23,747 nt of DNA from CAYQDB01 sp964416195 (GTDB lineage: Bacteria; Zixibacteria; MSB-5A5; GN15; FEB-12), in assembly GCA_964416195.1 (NCBI GenBank), contig CAYQDB010000030.1, positions 1 to 23,747 on the forward strand, read 5' to 3'. Every line of letters begins with the position of its first letter. Position 1 is the stretch's first letter. This document shows, one piece after another, positions 8,801-16,309 of this stretch. Made by a program: the position numbers and the translations under genes. The notes beneath the pieces were generated by a model. The model saw only the letters and a program-made list of their open reading frames with translations, did no database searches and was not told the origin of the DNA.

Positions 8801-10150
8801 ACAACAGATGCTGCAAATCTGATTCATGTCCAGGAGAATATTACCAGCACAGTGGTGGATTATGAATGGACATCACCCGTATTGCAACCTGATATTGCAT
8901 CCACGGTAGGCTTGTGGCACTTGGACGACTGCGACAGTGAATTAGTCGCTGATGAGAGCGTGTATGGTAATAACGGCCAGTTGTTTGGCAGCAAGGCTTG
9001 GTCGCCAGAGGGATACTTTGGTTATGCCCTCGAACTCGACGGCACTAATGGTTACGTGGAAGTACCTGATGATTCCAGTCTTGACATCGATCCAGAGACC
9101 GGAGCGGTTACTATGGAGGCCTGGATTTGCCCTGATATTTCTGGCGACGGTCAACTACGGTCGATAATTGCTAAACGAGCCTATGGCGGCAAAGCACGGA
9201 CTGTGAACTACGAAATGATTCTTAACAACGATCGGAAACTGATGTTCACTGCCGGTGAAGGGACATCTGTCATGTATCTAAGTTCTGTAGTGATCCCTGC
9301 CGGTAAGTGGTCATATGTTGCTATAACGGTCGACGCCAGCGAAGGCACAGCTCGATTCTGTTTGAATGGTGAAGCAGCGGACAGTGTTCAAGACGTGTTG
9401 CTCGGACCAATGCATTCTGAACCGTTATATATAGGAGGCGCTGGTCCAAGCTCGGAGCCCTTCATTGGGCGAATCGACGAAGTGCGCGTTTCCAACCGGG
9501 TTCTGGAGCCGCTCGAAATTCAGGCCAATTCCATGCTGGCGAATGGCACGCACTACTGGCGGGCGGAAGTGACAGATGCGTCAGGAAACAGCGACACGTC
9601 AGCAACAAGAAACTTCCTGGTGTACATGCCCGGGTTTCAAGCTCCAGAGCTGATCGCTCCCCCAGACACTCCTGATTCCATTCTTTATGATATGATCCCG
9701 ACGTTTTCCTGGACCGCCTGGATAGGACCATGTCCGTATGATACAATCTACTACCGTTTACGCATAGCCAGAAGGAGCGACTTTTCACAGGAGACAGTGA
9801 TTGACTCCATAACGGATGTGTCTTTCACATGGATTGATTCTTTGAGCTTTGATCAGCAGTTTTGGTGGAAAATCGAAGGTTGGGCCAACACCGACACTGG
9901 TCTGGCGACCGTGTCCTCTAACGTACTGAGCTTTTATACCTGGACTCTGGGCGATATGGATCACTCTCATGCTGTAAATGTTGCTGATCTTACCTACTTG
10001 GTGAAATTTCTATTCCAAAGTGGAGAGCCGCTTGACCCGCATTTCATAGGTGACTTGGATGGTAACTGCCAGGTAAATGTGGCTGACCTGACATACCTGG
10101 TTAAGTATTTGTTTAAAGGTGGTCCGCCTCCGAGGATCGGGTGTGCATAA
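5856..10150 (+). CDS. Large secreted multi-LamG/Ig protein with dockerin-like tail (contains assembly gap)
   Basis: ATG 5856 follows AGGAAAGGA and begins a signal peptide (MIQRSTT, hydrophobic core, then TTYA). Order: half Ig (5955-6070, DDLICTYNLTD...WYKDG), LamG C (6239-6850), the returning Ig half, two cadherin/Ig-like repeats (6957-7240 and 7245-7530, each with WYG-x-(D/E)T-(I/V)-x-FRATD), Ig with LamG D (7535-8380), a putative-Ig repeat (8398-8680), a short Ig-like segment (8690-8870), a classical LamG (8908-9525, YVEVPDDSSLDI...IGRIDEVRVSNR), an FN3-like domain (9638-9940) and a dockerin-like pair (9952-10149). Taken literally the frame shifts at the N run. Deleting 6111-6265 (100 N plus one copy of an exact 55-bp repeat) joins both sides in one frame of about 1379 codons. 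No catalytic domain is visible, so it is probably an adhesin or glycan-binding scaffold. It lies 58 bp after the previous gene, probably in the same operon. Confidence 0.85.
6056..6110 (+). repeat. 55-bp exact duplication, left copy
   Basis: This stretch immediately before the N run is identical to 6211-6265 immediately after it. The length matches a common assembler k-mer, which suggests two contig ends that share one k-mer and were joined with a placeholder gap. Confidence 0.9.
6111..6210. other. Assembly gap (100 N)
   Basis: Exactly 100 N, the usual placeholder for unknown length. It falls at the start of LamG repeat C, whose near-identical copy B lies 1.7 kb upstream, which explains the assembly break. 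Either nothing is missing (overlapping ends) or one or more LamG units are. Confidence 0.97.
6211..6265 (+). repeat. 55-bp exact duplication, right copy
   Basis: Identical to 6056-6110. The ATG at 6233 inside it is not a real start; it is a Met codon within the conserved DGVPLMNLYLPMEGG segment of the repeat. Confidence 0.9.
6239..6895 (+). repeat. LamG repeat C
   Basis: Partner of repeat B (4559-5215); about nine bases in ten match without gaps. It encodes the run from LYLPMEGGSTNALLDLSG to TSVGEQWYADVTPFS. Confidence 0.75.
7535..8385 (+). repeat. Ig-LamG repeat unit D
   Basis: Fourth unit, closest in sequence to unit A of the preceding gene (both share AGQVGTWNIV and the TFDYATGMMVLYKD run). 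It keeps an intact sense codon (CAG, in YEQVLALYHG) where unit A has TAG. Confidence 0.7.
9952..10149 (+). other. Dockerin-like EF-hand pair (C-terminal domain)
   Basis: Loops DHSHAVNVADLTYLV and DLDGNCQVNVADLTYLV, ending FKGGPPPRIGCA. The first loop has His and Ala at positions where the partner loop has Gly and Gln, so its calcium binding may be weaker. It matches the tail of the preceding gene in spacing and linker. Confidence 0.75.
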
Positions 10151-10609
10151 CAATAGGAGAGTAACTGCAAGTCGAACTAGCTGAACGGTCCCTGATGAGT
10201 ATCACGGGTAGGTCTTTCGCAAGAAGATATTCCGTAACGTTGAGGAACATCAGATTGAGCCGAACCGCCGGCTACATTTCGATAAATAGGAATAGACGTA
10301 TCAGGGGAGATGGTGTCAAGGTCACATTCTGATTGCAGTCTTCACTGGCGGAAAAGGATTGGCGATGAAAGCAGTACTGATATGTGAGAAGGAACTGACA
10401 GCACAACCTAAATCTCACAGAGCTAAATGACTGTTAAGTCAACTCTCATTCAGTGTGGCTCTTGCCGCTGAGCTCTTGATCACCCAGTTGACGAAATCGT
10501 CTCGTCACCCCCCCTTGAAGTCTTACGGGCGTGACCTCAAAGGTGTCACAGTGCGGTCATGCCGCAGTTCTAAAATAGTCCACTATTGCCAGCTTTGTTT
10601 CCTCTCAGC
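10151..10609. other. Spacer without a recognisable gene
   Basis: I see no credible reading frame. Just before the promoter of the next gene there are two adjacent hairpins: GTGAC/GTCAC (10531-10549) and TGCGG/CCGCA (10552-10566). They may end upstream transcription, though no T run follows, or form part of an operator region. Confidence 0.4.
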
Positions 10610-10638
10610 TTGACAAATTTCGAGACGATTAGTATTAT
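10610..10638 (+). promoter_or_regulatory. Sigma-70-like promoter
   Basis: TTGACA (10610-10615), a perfect -35, a 17-bp spacer, then TATTAT (10633-10638). It lies 23 bp before the ATG of the next gene, with an AGGAGGTG ribosome site in between, so the leader is short. This gene is therefore transcribed independently of the LamG genes. Confidence 0.7.
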
Positions 10639-10661
10639 TTGTAAGACGAGGAGGTGGTGAG

Positions 10662-13325
10662 ATGCCGTTAAGCGGGTGGCGCCAAGTAAGCTGGAAGATC
10701 ACCCCATTGCTTTTCATTACACTACTGTTTTTAAACTTTCAATCTTCACTGGCAAGGACCCGGTGGACAGACTTAGCTACTGCCCCCCAGGACACTCTGA
10801 ATGTAATTATACTCTCCGTATCACAGCACGACATTGGCAGGTTTAAAGTATCAGTTTTCGACAACGGCCTGTTCGCCAGGATACCATATGTCGGCGGCAT
10901 ATTGCTTACTGACTGCATCACCGGCGATGTTATTTACACCGGCAGTGAGTTTCCCATTGGTTCCGGCAGGATTTACATTGGCGTGGCCGGTCTCTGGGCC
11001 GGTGGCGTGGTCGGAAGTGACACCCTGGTCACAACAATCGGTCCTACGCTTCTCGGAGGATGGGAATGGACTTCGGGTTTGATAATCGGACAAGAGATTG
11101 AGGCTCGCTCTTCGCTTGTTCCCTTCGATGTGAAATATCGTGGCGCGGTGTCTGAGCAGGATCGAATTGTGACGTATACCGATACCATAATTCCTCGTCA
11201 TTGGTACAGTTCTGATCCCTATGAGCATCGCCGACACAAGCCCCTGGGGATAGTGGTCACTCAGGAGTCCTACGCCTGGTCCTACAGCTACGCCGGGGAT
11301 ATTGTCTTTTTCAACGCCCGCCTGCGCAACGTCGGGGACTTGAGCATCCGAAATACCTATATTGGGTTGTGCGCTGAGATGCATGTAGGGTACCTTCCGA
11401 TGCCGGTTGCACCGGGCCCCGACTTCGATATGCGGATCGAAGAGGTATGCGGTTTTCTCAGAGAGTTTCCCAGTCCTTCCCCTTGCGGCCTGATTGACAC
11501 TGTCAATGTGGCGTGGGGAGCCGATAACGACGGTAATCCGTATAGGGGGCAATGGGTCGAAGAACCAATCATCGATCCGGTCACGCAATCTATCAGGGCT
11601 TCAGTTCGCGGTGTTTTCGGACTGAAATTGCTACAACCACCGAACCCTTTTCAAACCCTGTCGTTTAACTGGTGGTTGGGATCTCGTTCCTTTTTTCCGG
11701 ACGGCCAGAGGAAAGACTATGGTCCGCAACGGGGGGAGTCCTTTCGTGATTTCCACTACATGAACAGCGGCTGGCCCGTGCGAGATGTCAATCGCTACCA
11801 TGTTCTGCGCAACGGGGAGATCGACTTTCCCTCATTCTTCACGGCCGACTTTGCCCTCAGTGGCAGGCCGGGGTGGGTGAAGCCGCCGATATACATGGCT
11901 CCGGAGATTGCCGATGGTGATGATGTTGTCTTCCTGCTGTCCTATGGTCCCTTTGACATCGACCCGGGGGAATCGCTGCCGTTTGTGTTTGCCGTCTTCT
12001 GCGGCGATAACTTTCACCTGTATCCGAACAACGGAGAGAACCTGCCGTATAGCCCGAGGCAATGGTTGGCCAATGTCGATTTCTCCGGACTGGCTAAAAA
12101 CGCCGTCTGGGCGGAGAAGATTTACGACACTCCGGGCGTTGACACCGATGGCGACGGCTACGCAGGTGAGTACCGGGTGTGCAACCTCGACTCGATTTTC
12201 ACCGGTGGCGAGTGGGTCTACACCGTGGCTGACACGGAGTGGTACAGGGGGGACGGCATTCCCGACTGGCGGGCGGCCGGGCCGCCGCCTCCGCCGGATT
12301 TCTGGCTGACGCCGATCCTCAACGGTCTGCACGTGCGCTTCAACGGCAAGGTCTCCGAGACTGCTCTTGACATCATGACACAGCAGATTGACTTCGAAGG
12401 GTACAACATCTACTTCGGTCGCGACGAGCGGGAAAGCAGCCTGTCACTGGTGGCCTCGTATGACTGCGAAAACTACGACAAGTACGTGCTGAACTTAGCC
12501 AGCGGTCGCTGGGAGCTGCCGGAATCACCGTTTACTCTTGAGGAATTGCGCTGTTTGTATGGTTCTGGTCCCGACCCTTGCACCGACAGCAGTTTTGATC
12601 CCCTCCGTTCCTCCCCGACCTACATCTACCAGCATCCGCTCTTTCCGGATTCCCTGTTTTACTTCACCAAGCATGGCTACAATGCCTCCGAACCGGGCGT
12701 GACCACCCCGATCCGCAAGACGTATCCCAATATGATCGATCCGAGCACCCTGCCGGCCGATTCGATTCATGACACCATGTACACTGAAGACTGCTATCTC
12801 AAGTTCTACGAATATGAGTTTGAGATCACTGACCTGTTGCCGAGTGTGCCGTACTGGATGAATGTGACGGCGTTTGATTTCGGCTCGCCGGAGTCAGGTT
12901 TGCTGCAGCCACTGGAGTCCAAGAAGACCCAGGGCGCTAAAGAGGGTTTCCCCCTGCACAACCTGGATGCCCCCATCTCCGGCAGCGGCAAAATCTATGT
13001 CTATCCTAACCCGTATCGCCTTGATGGGCGCTACCGGTCCTTGGGTTACGAAGGCCGCAACCAGGATATAATGCCAAATGACAAAGTGCGGGCGTTGCAC
13101 TTTGGTAACCTGCCGCCCAAGTGCACGATCAAGATATTCTCGCTTGATGGCGACCGGCTGATCACCATCGAGCATGACAAGGACCCGTCTGATCCCACTG
13201 CGCACCACAACAGTTGGAACCTGATCACGCGCAACCACCAGCAGCCGGTGTCGGGGCTGTACTACTGGGCAGTCGAGATGCCTGACGGTAGGACGCAGAT
13301 AGGCAAGTTTGTGATTATTATGTGA
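10662..13325 (+). CDS. Large secreted FCB-type protein with C-terminal sorting-like/FlgD-Ig tail
   Basis: 887 residues. The ATG is fixed by AGGAGGTG 5-6 bp upstream and by a signal peptide (LLFITLLFLNFQSSLA, cleavage near ART). The body has no enzyme motif that I recognise. A calcium-type loop reads DTDGDGYAGEY near residue 495, and a Pro-rich linker DWRAAGPPPPPDFW near 540 precedes a fibronectin-like region with YNIYFGRDERES. The tail from about 775 reads KIYVYPNPY...TIKIFSLDGDRL...SWNL...VSGLYYWAVE...GKFVII. This is the pattern of Por-secretion/FlgD-Ig tails used for outer-surface export in FCB bacteria. It probably acts at the cell surface. The 3' half is visibly richer in G+C than the 5' half and than the LamG genes upstream. 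Confidence 0.85.
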   Translation: MPLSGWRQVSWKITPLLFITLLFLNFQSSLARTRWTDLATAPQDTLNVIILSVSQHDIGRFKVSVFDNGLFARIPYVGGILLTDCITGDVIYTGSEFPIGSGRIYIGVAGLWAGGVVGSDTLVTTIGPTLLGGWEWTSGLIIGQEIEARSSLVPFDVKYRGAVSEQDRIVTYTDTIIPRHWYSSDPYEHRRHKPLGIVVTQESYAWSYSYAGDIVFFNARLRNVGDLSIRNTYIGLCAEMHVGYLPMPVAPGPDFDMRIEEVCGFLREFPSPSPCGLIDTVNVAWGADNDGNPYRGQWVEEPIIDPVTQSIRASVRGVFGLKLLQPPNPFQTLSFNWWLGSRSFFPDGQRKDYGPQRGESFRDFHYMNSGWPVRDVNRYHVLRNGEIDFPSFFTADFALSGRPGWVKPPIYMAPEIADGDDVVFLLSYGPFDIDPGESLPFVFAVFCGDNFHLYPNNGENLPYSPRQWLANVDFSGLAKNAVWAEKIYDTPGVDTDGDGYAGEYRVCNLDSIFTGGEWVYTVADTEWYRGDGIPDWRAAGPPPPPDFWLTPILNGLHVRFNGKVSETALDIMTQQIDFEGYNIYFGRDERESSLSLVASYDCENYDKYVLNLASGRWELPESPFTLEELRCLYGSGPDPCTDSSFDPLRSSPTYIYQHPLFPDSLFYFTKHGYNASEPGVTTPIRKTYPNMIDPSTLPADSIHDTMYTEDCYLKFYEYEFEITDLLPSVPYWMNVTAFDFGSPESGLLQPLESKKTQGAKEGFPLHNLDAPISGSGKIYVYPNPYRLDGRYRSLGYEGRNQDIMPNDKVRALHFGNLPPKCTIKIFSLDGDRLITIEHDKDPSDPTAHHNSWNLITRNHQQPVSGLYYWAVEMPDGRTQIGKFVIIM

Positions 13326-13462
13326 GACAGTTCTATTGGTAACATAGTTACTACAAATATCATAACAATGAACCATGACGCTCCAATGCCGCATTCTTTC
13401 CAACAATTTTCTAACTAGGGCGTAGAAAAAGCCTTTCAACATACTCTGAGCAGGTCGAATTC

Positions 13463-13532
13463 GTCATGCCCGTGAAAACGGGCATCCAGTAATCCGTTGA
13501 CATATCTGGATTCCCGCTTTCGCGGGAATGAC
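13463..13532. repeat. Palindromic double-hairpin element (dRS3-like)
   Basis: Two 8-bp hairpins face each other: ATGCCCGT-GAAA-ACGGGCAT (13466-13485) and ATTCCCGC-TTTC-GCGGGAAT (13510-13529). They are bounded by GTCAT...CCAG on the left and CTGGAT...ATGAC on the right, so the whole element is itself an inverted repeat. ATTCCC-N8-GGGAAT is the form of the neisserial dRS3 repeats, and similar elements occur in many genomes. Other copies on this genome cannot be seen from one window. Confidence 0.7.
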
Positions 13533-13664
13533 ACCTCACCAGGGTAAGTGCGCTTTAAGGCTCTTGTCTTGAGTTTTTCAACAGCCTGCTGGTGAATTCC
13601 CTCGGTATTGCAATAGTACCCCAACAACTTTTTAACTGTAAAGTCACTTATTGCCGATAGTCCA

Positions 13665-13843
13665 GTAGGTCGAAACCCCAGCCCCGAAGGGGTGCCGAAG
13701 GCAGGTTTCGACACTCTCTTCTTTTCCGTCTCGTACATTCTCCGCATTTGTCAGAAAGCAGAGCTGTCCCGGTTGCCAATAGAAAGAAGATGTCGAAACC
13801 TCCGCTGCGCGGACCTGCTGCGCAGGCAAGGGTTTCGACCTAC
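13665..13843. repeat. Nested inverted repeats with GTCGAAACC arms
   Basis: Outer arms: GTAGGTCGAAACCC (13665-13678) and its exact complement GGGTTTCGACCTAC (13830-13843). Each arm also has a close partner: GTCGAAACC (13669-13677) with GGTTTCGAC (13704-13712), and GTCGAAACC (13792-13800) with GGTTTCGAC (13831-13839). Inside lie small hairpins: CCCC-GAA-GGGG (13682-13692), CCGC-TGC-GCGG (13802-13812) and CCTGC-TGC-GCAGG (13814-13826). It looks like two REP-like units in opposite orientation, or a small non-autonomous mobile element. Confidence 0.65.
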
Positions 13844-13863
13844 AAGACTGCCCAGGAACCCTC

Positions 13864-13891
13864 TTGCGCCCTGTGGGAAATCAGCTATATT
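13864..13891 (+). promoter_or_regulatory. Candidate promoter for the panD block
   Basis: TTGCGC (13864-13869), a 16-bp spacer, then TATATT (13886-13891). The -10 is good and the -35 only moderate. It lies 38 bp before the chosen panD ATG and after the repeat elements. Confidence 0.4.
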
Positions 13892-13929
13892 AATTAGGTA
13901 AAGGAGAAGCCTATAGGTTGCAGGAAAGC

Positions 13930-14283
13930 ATGTTGATTACGGTTCTCAAATCTAAGATCCACCGCGCGACGGTCACCGACTCCAACCTCAGCTATGCCGG
14001 GTCAATCACTATTGATGCTGATTTGATCCGTTTGGCCGGTCTGGCGCTGTGGGAAAAGGTGCTGGTGGCTAATGTCAGTAACGGCGAGCGGTTCGAGACC
14101 TATGTAATAGAAGGCAGGGTGGGAAGTGGTGTGGTCGCCCTAAATGGCGCGGCGGCTCGCAAGGGGTCTGTAGGTGACATTGTCATTATTCTTGCCTTTG
14201 GCCATATTGAGAAGGAAGCCGCCGCCCAGTTCAAGCCATCGATTGTTCATGTCGATAAAGATAACAAGCCCATAAGAGTGTGA
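13930..14283 (+). CDS. panD: Aspartate 1-decarboxylase PanD
   Basis: 117 residues. The proenzyme self-cleaves to a pyruvoyl enzyme that turns L-aspartate into beta-alanine for pantothenate and coenzyme A. Starting at ATG 13930 makes the numbering match the E. coli enzyme exactly: cleavage site Gly24-Ser25 (YAGSITID), Lys9, Arg54, Thr57, Tyr58 (NGERFETY) and Asn72 (LNGAAA). This is why I prefer it to TTG 13918, which adds four residues; AGGA precedes the ATG by a few bases, while AAGGAG at 13901-13906 would suit the TTG. All active-site residues are present and the C-terminus is of ordinary length. It heads a plus-strand housekeeping run. TGA ends it, and the next gene lies 48 bp on in the same frame. 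Confidence 0.96.
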   Translation: MLITVLKSKIHRATVTDSNLSYAGSITIDADLIRLAGLALWEKVLVANVSNGERFETYVIEGRVGSGVVALNGAAARKGSVGDIVIILAFGHIEKEAAAQFKPSIVHVDKDNKPIRV

Positions 14284-14331
14284 CTCTCCTCAGATCAGAG
14301 AGGTCTTAAGAGACTAATCCGAAAAAACCAG

Positions 14332-15120
14332 ATGTCTAACAGCAGAGCGGCAATAGTCCTGGCGGCCGGCAAGGGAAAGCGGATGAAATCCGACATTCCC
14401 AAAGTCCTGCATCGCATACGCGGTCGGGCGATGATTACAATCCTCATGGATACTCTGACCGGTCTCAATTTTGCGAGGCTGGTGGTTGTGATCGGTTTCA
14501 AGGGAGAAATGGTCAAGAAAGAGCTTTCCGGATACCCTGTTTCGTTCGTGTGGCAGCGGCAGCAGCTCGGCACAGGCCATGCAGTGCAGATGGCCCGCAG
14601 TATCCTTGGCGATTTCACCGGAACAACGCTGGTGACCCTTGGCGATGTGCCCTTTCTATCGGCGGCATCTGTTGAGCGGCTCTTTGCTATCCACGAAGAA
14701 ACCGGCGCTGCGGCTACCTGCCTATCCGCGGTCCTCGATAATCCGGAGGGCTACGGTCGGATTGTCCGCGTTGGTGACAGTAATTTGTTGAAGGCCATCA
14801 TAGAGGATAAGGACGCCTCCGAAGAGGTGCGCAAGATACGGGAGATCAATACCGGGACGTTCTGTTTCGACAACCAGCAGTTGTTCGCTGCCCTCGATAG
14901 AATTGATAACCAAAATACCCAGGGTGAGTACTACTTGACCGATGCTATTAAGATAATGTACGGCAACGGGTTGCGCGTATCCGTTGTTGCTTCTGAGAAT
15001 CCTGACGAGGCGCTGGGAGTTAACTCAGAGGAACAATTGGAAGCTCTGGCAAAGAAATTCGGCCTCTCTGGTGGGCGGGAGCAAGATTTTTTGCATCGAA
15101 ACCGAGGCTTGAAACGTTAA
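14332..15120 (+). CDS. GlmU-type UDP-GlcNAc pyrophosphorylase domain protein (single domain)
   Basis: 262 residues. The nucleotidyltransferase fold opens with LAAGKGKRMKSDIPKVLH (about residues 10-27), the GlmU form of the UTP-binding loop, followed by QQLGTGHAVQ (uridine recognition), the metal-binding GDVPF, NPEGYGRIVR, then EDKDAS and EINTG (sugar phosphate). The expected reaction is UTP plus GlcNAc-1-phosphate to UDP-GlcNAc, for peptidoglycan and LPS precursors. Bifunctional GlmU is about 450 residues and carries a left-handed beta-helix acetyltransferase domain. That domain is absent, and no hexapeptide repeats follow in any nearby frame. Either the acetyl transfer is done by another protein or the substrate differs from GlcNAc-1-P. 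The ribosome site before the ATG is weak. Confidence 0.85.
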   Translation: MSNSRAAIVLAAGKGKRMKSDIPKVLHRIRGRAMITILMDTLTGLNFARLVVVIGFKGEMVKKELSGYPVSFVWQRQQLGTGHAVQMARSILGDFTGTTLVTLGDVPFLSAASVERLFAIHEETGAAATCLSAVLDNPEGYGRIVRVGDSNLLKAIIEDKDASEEVRKIREINTGTFCFDNQQLFAALDRIDNQNTQGEYYLTDAIKIMYGNGLRVSVVASENPDEALGVNSEEQLEALAKKFGLSGGREQDFLHRNRGLKR

Positions 15121-15140
15121 ATATGCAAGTATAGAGATGC

Positions 15141-15180
15141 CCCAATGTTGTCGACAAATAGCGTTGGGTCATAAGTTTTT
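15141..15180 (+). terminator. Terminator-like hairpin
   Basis: CCCAATG (15141-15147) pairs with CGTTGGG (15162-15168) with one G-U; the loop includes the palindrome TTGTCGACAA. A T run starts at 15176, 7 bases after the stem, which is late for a strong intrinsic terminator. Confidence 0.4.
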
Positions 15181-15215
15181 GGTTGACGTGGAAGTTGACC
15201 TGGGTTAATTTAAGG

Positions 15216-15716
15216 ATGAGTTTGCAAGGTAGAAGCGTTCGCGAAGTGAAACAGATCTTGACAGTAGTGTTAGTATTGGCTATGGGGGTGACGGTCTCGG
15301 CTCAACTCTCAGACGAGGCTCAGCTCAATGCCCTGACGCAGTCAAACAGCTTAGGAGTCAAACCTGCGGCCAGCCCGTTTTCTCTTCTTGATTTGTCTCG
15401 CCTGCGGTGGTCTCACAGCTATTCCATGTCATTCTTTTCAGGCGATGGCTATTCCGGGTCGGTCGGTCTGCTGAATTCGATGATGCTTTATGATCTATCG
15501 TCCAAACTCACTCTGGGCCTGAATCTGGGCATCGCTCACAACCTTGGCGGCTGGAGCAATACCAATCAGAGGGCTGCAATTTTCCCCGGATTCTGGCTTG
15601 ACTTTCATCCCTCCAACAAGTTTAATATGAATATTAGTGTCCAGAGGTCTCCGGGTATTTATGATCCCTTTGCGTACCGGAGTCATATGTGGCCGCGTTA
15701 TTCCAGTCCTTATTAG
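15216..15716 (+). CDS. Small exported protein, possibly outer-membrane beta-barrel fragment
   Basis: I do not recognise the family. From ATG 15216 it has 166 residues. The next in-frame alternative is GTG 15246 (with AAGGTAG upstream), and TTG 15183 is also open. A signal peptide is clear (VKQILTVVLVLAMGVTVSA, cleavage before QLSDEAQ). The mature part has alternating hydrophobic strands rich in Gly, Ser and aromatics (SHSYSMSFFSGDGYSGSVG, LTLGLNLGIAHNLGG, FNMNISVQRSP), typical of outer-membrane strands or a porin-like fold but with only about five strands. It lies between cell-envelope precursor and LytR_C genes. Its role is unknown. Confidence 0.7.
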   Translation: MSLQGRSVREVKQILTVVLVLAMGVTVSAQLSDEAQLNALTQSNSLGVKPAASPFSLLDLSRLRWSHSYSMSFFSGDGYSGSVGLLNSMMLYDLSSKLTLGLNLGIAHNLGGWSNTNQRAAIFPGFWLDFHPSNKFNMNISVQRSPGIYDPFAYRSHMWPRYSSPY

Positions 15717-15832
15717 AAAGGGAAGATTGACCGTATCAGCTATGCTTCCGTCTCCCATCAGAGCTCGTTTCCATGTTTTAACTCCCAGCAAGTTTGAAGA
15801 TAAACGATAGTTGACTTGTTTGCAGTGTTTCC

Positions 15833-16279
15833 ATGAAAAGACCAAAGAGTATCAAATATCTGGGAATTGGAGTCGGCTTGGCTTTCCTGGTTCCATTGCT
15901 GTATCTTCTCTCGTCGACATTGAGAGTTGCCGGCGGTTTCTCGGAGGTGATCGATACGCCAGCGCACCTGGTGAGGCTTCAGGTGGTCAATGGGAGCAGT
16001 GTTGACGGACTCTCACGGAAGGTGGCCGGGAGCTTGTCGGATTACGCTGATGCCACCCTGGAGGTACAGGTTGTCGACACTGTCACTTTTGGGCTCAAAA
16101 GACTACCAAGGTCATTTGTGATATCGCGGCAACCGGATAAAACTGCGGCCGCTCTGCTGGCTGAAAGGCTTGGGCTCGATCCCTCGGAGGTGGTCTATAA
16201 GCCTCTCGAACACAATAACCGGCAGGTTTCCGCCACTCTGGTATTGGGTGAGGACTACCAGGCCATGAGGTTGCCGTAA
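15833..16279 (+). CDS. LytR C-terminal domain (LytR_C) membrane-anchored protein
   Basis: 148 residues with an N-terminal membrane anchor (YLGIGVGLAFLVPLLYLLSS, about residues 9-28) and an external LytR_C domain (about 46-145). The domain has the family opening VRLQVVNGSSVDGLSRKVAG, a central region (residues 78-99) with FGLKRLPRSFVISR, and LLAERLGL...VVYKPLE...SATLVLGEDY. LytR_C domains occur at the end of cell-wall LytR-CpsA-Psr proteins and alone before rsfS in several phyla, as here (30 bp upstream). Its role is unknown beyond a presumed envelope function. The ribosome site is poor; TTGACT at 15811 might be a -35 but has no clear -10. Confidence 0.8.
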   Translation: MKRPKSIKYLGIGVGLAFLVPLLYLLSSTLRVAGGFSEVIDTPAHLVRLQVVNGSSVDGLSRKVAGSLSDYADATLEVQVVDTVTFGLKRLPRSFVISRQPDKTAAALLAERLGLDPSEVVYKPLEHNNRQVSATLVLGEDYQAMRLP

Positions 16280-16309
16280 ACCGTTAGTAAGGAGACCTGG
16301 CTGCATATC

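Larger units (their letters stand above)
13326..13929. other. Repeat-rich spacer upstream of panD
   Basis: No credible gene. It contains a small GTAAC/GTTAC hairpin (13338-13352 region), a 70-bp double-hairpin element (13463-13532), a nested inverted-repeat element (13665-13843) and a candidate panD promoter (13864-13891). Confidence 0.6.

Noticed and set aside
10193..10245. CTGATGAG in the spacer after the second LamG gene, a possible hammerhead start.
   Set aside because: No GAAA segment with a stem II follows in the needed position.
10851..11588. 245-codon minus-strand frame opposite the large secreted protein.
   Set aside because: It is a shadow of a well-supported plus-strand gene with signal peptide, promoter and ribosome site.
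13463..13843. CRISPR array in the repeat-rich spacer.
   Set aside because: The repeats are inverted, few and unevenly spaced, with no regular spacers and no cas genes nearby.
13930..15120. panD and the GlmU-like gene are in the same frame with no stop between the panD TGA and the next ATG, so UGA read-through as selenocysteine could fuse them.
   Set aside because: PanD ends at its normal length, no SECIS-like hairpin was seen after the TGA, and about 16 stop-free codons are common by chance.
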